Positions 56,960-64,000 of a DNA stretch of 64,000 bases are shown here, in pieces (within the stretch, counting starts at the first letter, position 1; each line of letters starts with the position of its first letter). Source of the stretch: Globodera rostochiensis (lineage: Eukaryota; Nematoda; Chromadorea; Rhabditida; Heteroderidae); contig JAEVLN010000021.1 in NCBI GenBank assembly GCA_018350325.1, positions 1,116,001-1,180,000 of the forward strand, given 5' to 3'. Under the pieces are notes generated by a model. It was not told the DNA's origin and searched no databases. It saw only the letters and a program-made list of their open reading frames with translations. Both the position numbers and the translations under genes were made by a program.

Positions 56960-59900
56960 TTAGGAATTTTTTAAATATGGGGTTTGGCCTTTTTTTATCG
57001 AATTAATTCCTGGCCAGCAGGCTGTTTATCAGGGGTATCAAATTTCAAAGAATCGAGTTATTCAATATTTTCAAATTTTGTTATGTGTTGTTTTTTGCTT
57101 TGATATTTATTTGAGTATCTGAACTTTCCCATAAGTAATTTTAATACATATTTTCAAGACGCTTATAACTTAGATATTCTTGACTCGAATTACTTGCTTC
57201 AACTTATTATTTTACTTGTATGTTTAAAGGTTGATTTTTTTAATTTCCAATTCTATGGGTTGAATTGACGTTGATTGCTGTTTCACCCTCGTGTAGAGGA
57301 TCAGTAGTTGTTACATCTAGAAGGCAAAAAAAGCGTCTGAGCAAAAAATTAATCGTTCACAACTCTTAAAGTATTTAGTATCAATGTAAGACTTTAGTAG
57401 CAGAGAAATAAAACACAAAACTATTAGACAACTTTTCTTTCAAGCCGCCCTCTCAAAATTTCTATTCCTGTTTCTGTTTTTGTTTCTCTTGATTTGGTTT
57501 TTTTAAATACTTTTCTGAATTTGAAGTTTATTGTTTTGTTTTTTTCAAATTTCTATTTTAAATTAGCAAAAATTCAATTGTCTTAATAAGCATTAATTTT
57601 TCATATCATTGAAATAAAAATGTATAATTACACTACTAATTAAATTATATGAGTATAATAGATATTTTTAATAAGAATTAATTTCATAAACTTAAGTGAA
57701 AATGATTTTTATTTTTTATTTCCTATTTTTTATTTTTTGTTTCAATTATCGTGCTTTGATTAGAGGTCAAAAAAATTATATAGTTTACTAATTAATGGCA
57801 ATTTATTGATTAAAATTTTCTAGTATTATTATTATTAAATTTAAACAGTAATGTACGCATCTTTTCCAAATGTTATCATTTTTCTTTTATTATATTTGGT
57901 AATATTAAAATTCAATAATTTTTGAGGTCTGCCTGCTTTCATTGTTTACTATAAATACTTAAATATTTGACTTCACCTGTCTGTTTCTCTTCCATTTGTT
58001 TCTTCAATTCAAAAAACTTTACATTTTTTTAATAAAGAAATTTTATAAAGATTTTAATTGTTTTTTTCGATAGGTGATTAAGGTTATGTTGTTATTTGAT
58101 GAGGTCGAATTGCTTTATGCGTATTGTCATTACATAAAATAATTAAAAGGAAATATAGCAAAAATTTATATTAGGAATAATTTGGTTAAAATGACTTTGA
58201 TGAGTTTTTATAAAATTTTGTTTTATAATTTGATCAAAAAGATAACGAATAAACTTAATAAAAAAAATTTTGTTTTTTAAAATTTACATGAGAAAATCTA
58301 TATAATAAGCTAAAATAAATCTTATAGTCAGAAAAAAATAAATAAAAAACATTTTAAAATCGTCACTCAGGCAGGTCAACAAGCCGAGATTCGACATTAC
58401 CCAAACAAGTCAATAAGCCGAAACGACATATCTAACTCAATGTCTAGAACTAAAAGATCCATGCAAACTAAGTCCAAATTAAACGTCGAGCGGACAAAAT
58501 ACTAAATAAAACTTTAATCGTTCACGAAAACCAAATAAAGATAAATATGCATATATCAAAAAAATATTAACTTTCAGCTTAATAATAATAATTTCAAAGA
58601 ATAAAGAAATTCTAGAATATAATTTAATAACTCAGACTAAATTTTTGCATCACATTCTAACATTACTATAATTACAAAAAGCTGAGCGCCTATTATTTTA
58701 ATTAAAATTTTTATTTTTTATTATATTTAAAACTTTGATCATAACTTTTGTTCAAATTTTGTTGGTCCGATGCAAATACGTATACCTGAGCTAAAAAGAG
58801 GATTTGTTTTATACTTATTTATATTTTAAACTATTAAATGCTATCTGTTTATAATACGCAATGTAGTATATATAAATATAAATTTTATGTAATTGATTTT
58901 TTACTTTTAAGGGCCAGATTATTTATAAACGCTCTAATTTTGTTATTATATTTTTGAAATGGTATCCTATCGAAGGACCTCTAAACATATTCTTTTTATC
59001 TTTGTTAAATTCGTTATGTAATCGAAAATGAAACTCTTAGTTTTCATTTTATAATTTTTAAATACTTGGTCTTGATATTTGCTTTAGAGAAATCAAAAAG
59101 CAATGTGCACTTTAATTTTTGAAGTATAAAATCGTAGATAATTTAGTTAAAATTTATATTACACAAAATGTTGTAAAAATACTGAAATTAACAAAAGGAA
59201 AAACTAAATAAAAATTTAAATTAAATCAAAATTACGGTTAATTCAGAAACAGTTGTATTTGCAACCCCTATAAATATTCGGGAAAACGCGAAATGGATAT
59301 GATCTTGAGTTCCGGCAGAACGGAGTCACTTTTCCATGATCAATTTAATATCTCAAAAACTAGAACGGTTTGAATTGATCAGCTTATTAATGAAATTTTT
59401 TTTTAATTGTAGAATCTTTAATCTAGTATGGCTTATAAGAATAATAAATTACAAAAACGTTATTAAAGTATATAAAATATTAAAAATTCAAAACTACGAA
59501 TAATATTCAGGATTAAACAACCATTTTTAAAAGGAGCATAAAACGTCAAAATAGAAAAAAGACCTTAAAAAAAGATTGCATTAATTTTGTGTGCATGGCC
59601 GCAAGTAGAGTGCGGCGGGATTGATCTTGCAAATTTTTTAAATAAATAGTTTTGGTAATTTTGTTGGTGAATAATGTCATTTTATTCAAAATTAGCATTG
59701 ACATTTTCCAAATCTTACAAATGAAAAGACTCGATGACTACAAAACGCAAATGAAGTAAACTCTAAGAATGGGACTTTTGAGGAAAAGGCAAAAATCGCC
59801 TGGTTTAGGGTGAGTGGTGAAGGTCAGAAGGGTGGTGGATGGAGGTTCAAACCCCGACTGTGTCAATTGTTTTATTATCGCTTTACAAAAGAGATAAGGA

Positions 59901-60650
59901 TTTGTACTGGAGGAAACAACTTCTTAAATTTTTATGATTTTTAAAAATATTTTTGGGCGGCTTTTTATAATTTTTTGGAATTTTTATTTTTTGGTTGGAC
60001 GAAATCACTCTTTTCAGCGAGACTTGTGACGCCGCAGACTTAAAGCTATTTTTCTTTCTTTTAAAATCCATTTTTTTGCTTTTATTGTTGAAACATATTT
60101 TTGTTCGTTTTTAAGTAATAAGATCGAAAGATTCACTTAATTTTCTTTATTTTAATTTTTCAGCCCGCACCATTATATCGATCCATCGGCGGTGGGGTGT
60201 AAGTAGTATATAGAAAATAATAAACAATTTAAACTCTTGAAAAATTTTAAAAAAACAAATCATTATAAATATTGCGTAATTTAAAAAATTGTCAGCAAAA
60301 CAAAATGCAAAACCAAACATTTATTTCATCTCTGCATATTTAAACATTATAACAAATAGTCTATGCGAATGGCCAGCAACAACCCGATGTGGATAATTAT
60401 GTAATGATTTTAAGTTTTTAATTATAAATTTAAAAATAAGGTAGTTTTTTTTATAATTTAGGAACGCGCATTGGAACAGCCGCGGCAGGAGCGCGCGTCT
60501 TGTTTCGTATTCCGCCATTTCTTCTCGGGCGTCCAAATTCTTAAACGAAAATGAATTTCTCTTGACTTATTCTTAAAATTATCTTAGATTGTGACCAATA
60601 TTACCAAAGATTTAATTCGTTAAATTTGCGATAGGGGAGGTCCTGAATTA

Positions 60651-62140
60651 CCGTATTTCCTCTATAAGAACCCCCCCCCCCCTCAAATAGACCCCCCCCC
60701 CCCTCTAATAGAACCCCCCTTTTCGGGGGGGTTGAAAAATAGACCCCCCCCCCCTCTATTAGAACCCCCCCCCCCCTCACCAGTAATACAAATAACAATT
60801 TTCCTCCTTTAATTTAGGTTTGTGTTTCGTGCCATAATCCATCCTCCGGCGCGCACTTTTGCAAAAAATGCTTTGAACCCTGCCATGCAATTCCGCCGTG
60901 CTCGATTTCAATCGATGGAGAGGAAGGATACGGCGCAAAAGTCGTCTGTTGTGAATGTTGGCTTCGTGACGAGGTTGCAGCCGACGAAAACGCGAATATT
61001 GTGAAGACAGCACCATCCGTCAGAGACAAGCCAACAACATCATCGTCTTCGTCGTCCATCAACTATGAACCGAATATTCAACTGTTGACTTCAGAGGACG
61101 ACGAGTACGCAAAAATCTAGGCCAGCAATGGATGGCTTGAACGCTTTATGAAACGTCACAATTTTACTTTGCGCAGACCAACTTCAGTAGCGCAAAAGCC
61201 ACCAGATGCCTATGTTGATGTAATCATCAACTTCATTTTGTACGTCCAGAAACTTTGGAAGACAAACGAGTACGTTTAATTGAATCGATTTTCAAAAAAA
61301 TAAGCAGTTTTTTAGTTACAAGTTCGTCTACGCATGCGATGAGACAGCGGTATGGCTTGACCCATCCGGTGGTACCTGTGTGTCAGAAAAGGGCGCTAAA
61401 TCTGTAACCGTGCTCAACACAGGCCATGAGAAGGCGCGCGTGACTGTCATTCTGACAGCAAGATCGGATGGCGTCAAATTGCCACCGTTTGTACTGCTGC
61501 CAAAAAAGAGGATTGTGCCGGAAATTGTGAGACGTTTCAAGAACAAATTGGTTCTTTCATGGTGTGGTAGGACGTGGATGGACAATGAACTCACTACAAA
61601 ATATCTCGAAGAGGTCCGAATTCATTATTGTGACCTATTTTTTTTTTAATTTTATCAATTCAGGTGTTCGGAAATTTCTTCTTTGGAAATCGCCTTCTCA
61701 TATGGGACAGCTTCAGATGTCATATCAGCGCTGATACCAAGCAAACATTGCAGCGCTTGGCCATTCATACGGCAGTCGTACCCGGCGGGACGACCAAATA
61801 CAAATATGATCAAATTGGTCGAAGAAATTGATTTGAATGAAGATGATAACCTTGGAAGCGATTTTTCGATTGAACTCTGATGTTTTGTTACATTGATAAT
61901 TGTTGTTCAATAATAAAATTCTATTCTGTGATTGATTTTGTAAGAAAAAGGGTAAAAATTGACCAAATTTTGCTAAAATCTTGTGCAAATATCGCAATTT
62001 TATTAATATTTTTTGAAAAAAATAGGTTGAAATATAAAACCACTCCCTCTAATAGAACCCCCCCCCCCCTCTAATAGAACCCCCCTTTTTGAGGGGGTTG
62101 AAAAATAGAACCCCCGGGGGTTCTAATAGAGGAAATACGG
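60651..62140 (+). mobile_element. pogo/Tigger-like DNA transposon, 1490 bp, TA target site
   Basis: The left end is TA/CCGTATTTCCTCTATAAG and the right end is TAATAGAGGAAATACGG/TA: a terminal inverted repeat of about 20 bp inside a TA duplication, as in Tc1/mariner/pogo elements. Both subterminal regions hold repeats of CTCTAATAGAA followed by long C runs, and a matching CCCCCTTTT..GGGGG..TTGAAAAATAGA arrangement occurs near each end. The interior encodes a broken transposase. Confidence 0.92.
60818..61880 (+). pseudogene. pogo/Tigger-like transposase with Cys-rich N-terminal exon, inactive
   Basis: Exons 60818-61269, 61316-61613 and 61664-61831 join in phase with 46-50-bp introns. The first 40 residues are Cys-rich (CVSCHNPSSGAHFCKKCFEP then CHAIPPCS and CCEC), a zinc-ribbon look. 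After an in-frame TAG at 61118 (one change from CAG) comes WLERFMKRHNFTLRRPTS, the end of a CENP-B type DNA-binding domain. Catalytic landmarks: DETAVWLD, GHEKARVTVILTARSDG, then IWDSFRCHIS and VVPGGTTKY. The family's third Asp block (LQPLDV-like) is missing: the frame goes to stop at 61831, while the usual acidic tail (EEIDLNEDDN) lies in another frame up to 61880, so an internal deletion with frame change is likely. The start exon was not found. Confidence 0.85.
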
Positions 62141-62142
62141 TA

Positions 62143-64000
62143 TATGAAGTACTACGTTATTAATTACTTCTTACACTTAGATTTTTATGTATAATTTAAA
62201 TATTTGTGAATGAATAAATTAATACTTGCAAAATCGTAAAAAAATAATTTAAAGTCGAATTCATATAAAGCGAAGCTGACCGTTTTAATTTATATACGCG
62301 TATTTTTTGATTTAAGCCATGGGGTCAATACATCAATAATCATAAAAAAGTATATGTCAAACATTATTTGATTTAATAGGTAATTAGATTTAAAAATAAA
62401 TATTACTTAATCAAACAAGTTTCAATAACAATTAATTCACAGCGGGTACACAAAAAAAAATGATTTAAAGTATTACAAAATTGAAATATTGAAAATCAAA
62501 ATTGTTTATTTTTATACTGTAATCCAATACTAATTTTAACATTTTAATTTGTCAATACTGAATTTGATTTTCGTTTAACGAGCTGAAGTGTGAGTGTTCA
62601 CCGCCCCACCAGCGATTTATGCATCGATTTTTGGGGCCGTGGGGGGGGGGGGAGACGGCAATTTATGCTTCTGTCATTCCTTCCTTTTTGTTGAAACAAT
62701 CAATTATTGCATTTTATATTTGTTGAATTGGGAGTTAGGTATTTTACATTTTGCCATTTTAAGGAAATTTAATGTAATAACTGTGTTAAATACTAAGTTG
62801 ATTAAAACTGGAAAAAAGTTAATTTAGAAAACCCAATCGAAAAGTCAACGCGTCATTACTTCGAATTAAAAGATTTTGTGTAGTATACTTGTGTCTATTA
62901 GCTGAAGTGGCCTTTTATTACATATTCTTGACAAAGGTGTCGCCAATCGAATAAAACAATCTATAAATAACAAAATATGTAAGGATAAATTTATACCTTT
63001 ATATATAGAAATCTCAAATTGCTCAATACTAGAATTTCCAAAACAACGATTGGATTAATACGTGTAAAATTATTAGATATAAAACACAAGAAAAAATTAA
63101 TGCTTTTTAATAAAAATTAGCAATATAAATAAAAATGTAAATTTTGCTGCGATGTATACTCATATTTTTATATTACACTTAAACAGCATTGCCAAAAAAT
63201 ATTATTATAGTCTAGCAAAATATTTATAACGAGCGACAAATGAGTAAAAACTGTCGATTAGATTGCACATTGTTCAAAATTGCAATAAATTAGCAACTCA
63301 TGTAAAATCTATTTATTTTATTTTAAATTATTGATCATTATGCTTAATATATAGTAACACCTAATGAAATGTACAAAACCAATCAACAATGAAAAGTAAT
63401 AAGTTCACCTCTGCATTGAAAACGTTAAAATCTGTTTATATTATTATGACAAAATTATTTTAAGAAAAAAAGGCAACTTCAACTTATTTCTGTTTATTAC
63501 ATGTAGTAGCGTAAATAATCCATACCATATCAATGATAATCTGAAAAAAAGTCTTCCATTAATACAGTAAAAAATATTTTGAATAAATCTAAGAAGCGTG
63601 CATTTTTTTTACAAATATTCCAAATTTAAAAACCTTCTAAAACAAAAAAAATAATAGAATCAAACATTAAATTGTGAATATACTCAAATTTCGAAAATTA
63701 TATCTATAAATAAAACAGATGATTTTAAATGACCTAATAAATCAAACATGTATAATGATAAAAAAAAATTTGACAATCAATGTGATATTATAATTTTAAA
63801 TTGCATTAAAAATAATGAGATATGAATAAAATAAAATAAGACAATTTGATAAAAAAAGTGTCAACAAAGTATTGGCGTTTGGTTATTTAATACGACTATA
63901 ATGAAAAAGGTAAAAAGAAAGTGTAAAAGTATTTGTAAAAAGCAGAATAAAATACAAATTATCAAGCCGAATGCTAAAAATTAGGAATGCTTTATAAAAA
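62143..64000. other. AT-rich spacer of the right duplication copy
   Basis: 62143-62791 is unique to the right copy and includes a run of 12 G at about 62640; 62792-64000 equals 54841-56049. No gene seen; the frame at 62594-62827 is not domain-like. Confidence 0.5.

Larger units (their letters stand above)
56960..64000. repeat. Tandem segmental duplication, right copy (cut by window end)
   Basis: Right copy of 50249-56959 with the additional 1238 bp that the left copy lacks. The last base corresponds to 56049 in the left copy, so about 0.9 kb of this copy lies beyond the window. Confidence 0.97.

Overview
This is a eukaryotic window, most likely nematode DNA. The spacer is extremely AT-rich. 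Nearly every intron I could place is only 39-55 bp long, runs GT..AG and has a T-rich acceptor ending TTTCAG, TTTTAG or TTTAAG. Coding exons are richer in GC than their surroundings. The order of nematode is not resolved: an AT-rich plant- or animal-parasitic lineage fits, but no housekeeping gene is present to settle it.

Layout. 1-1497: 3' part of a hAT transposon (transposase C-terminal exons plus its right terminal repeats). 1.5-4.7 kb: AT-rich spacer. 4.7-23.2 kb: one compact gene-dense block that looks like a single Maverick/Polinton element of about 18.5 kb, bounded by a short inverted repeat (4709-4768 and 23172-23228). At its right it carries a chromodomain integrase and a protein-primed family B DNA polymerase, both on the minus strand and both broken by frameshifts or a stop. 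Minus-strand cargo lies leftward: an 11-exon micro-exon gene for a His/Pro-rich protein, a tiny membrane protein, a possible F-box-like protein, a three-exon OB-fold/zinc-ribbon protein, an unidentified two-exon protein, a pair of paralogous helical proteins (one secreted), a FLYWCH finger and a Gln-rich coiled coil. At the left end, on the plus strand, are a ubiquitin-like fusion gene whose third intron carries a 31-bp minisatellite, and a Gln-rich repeat protein. No packaging ATPase, maturation protease or capsid gene was recognised. Inside the block a 2.96-kb segment is tandemly duplicated almost perfectly, which makes an orphan polymerase 3' end and a helical gene with a new C-terminus.

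23.3-50.2 kb is a gene desert with small mobile-element remnants: a hAT MITE with perfect 15-bp ends and an 8-bp target duplication at 37783-37937, palindromic and minisatellite repeats, and one short exon for a membrane-anchored peptide (38853-39030). 50.2-64 kb is a second tandem duplication, of 6.7 kb. Each copy holds a pogo/Tigger-like DNA transposon with TA target duplication, C-run subterminal repeats and a Cys-rich N-terminal exon. The left copy has lost 1238 bp, including the 3' half of the transposon.

How the genes fit together: the polymerase and integrase are the mobility module of the Polinton. The ubiquitin-like gene, F-box-like gene, secreted helical proteins and micro-exon gene look like cargo. 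A ubiquitin-pathway or toxin-antidote theme is only an inference. The near-identical duplications and the single-base lesions clustered in homopolymers mean that assembly artefacts (retained haplotypes, long-read indels) must be kept in mind.
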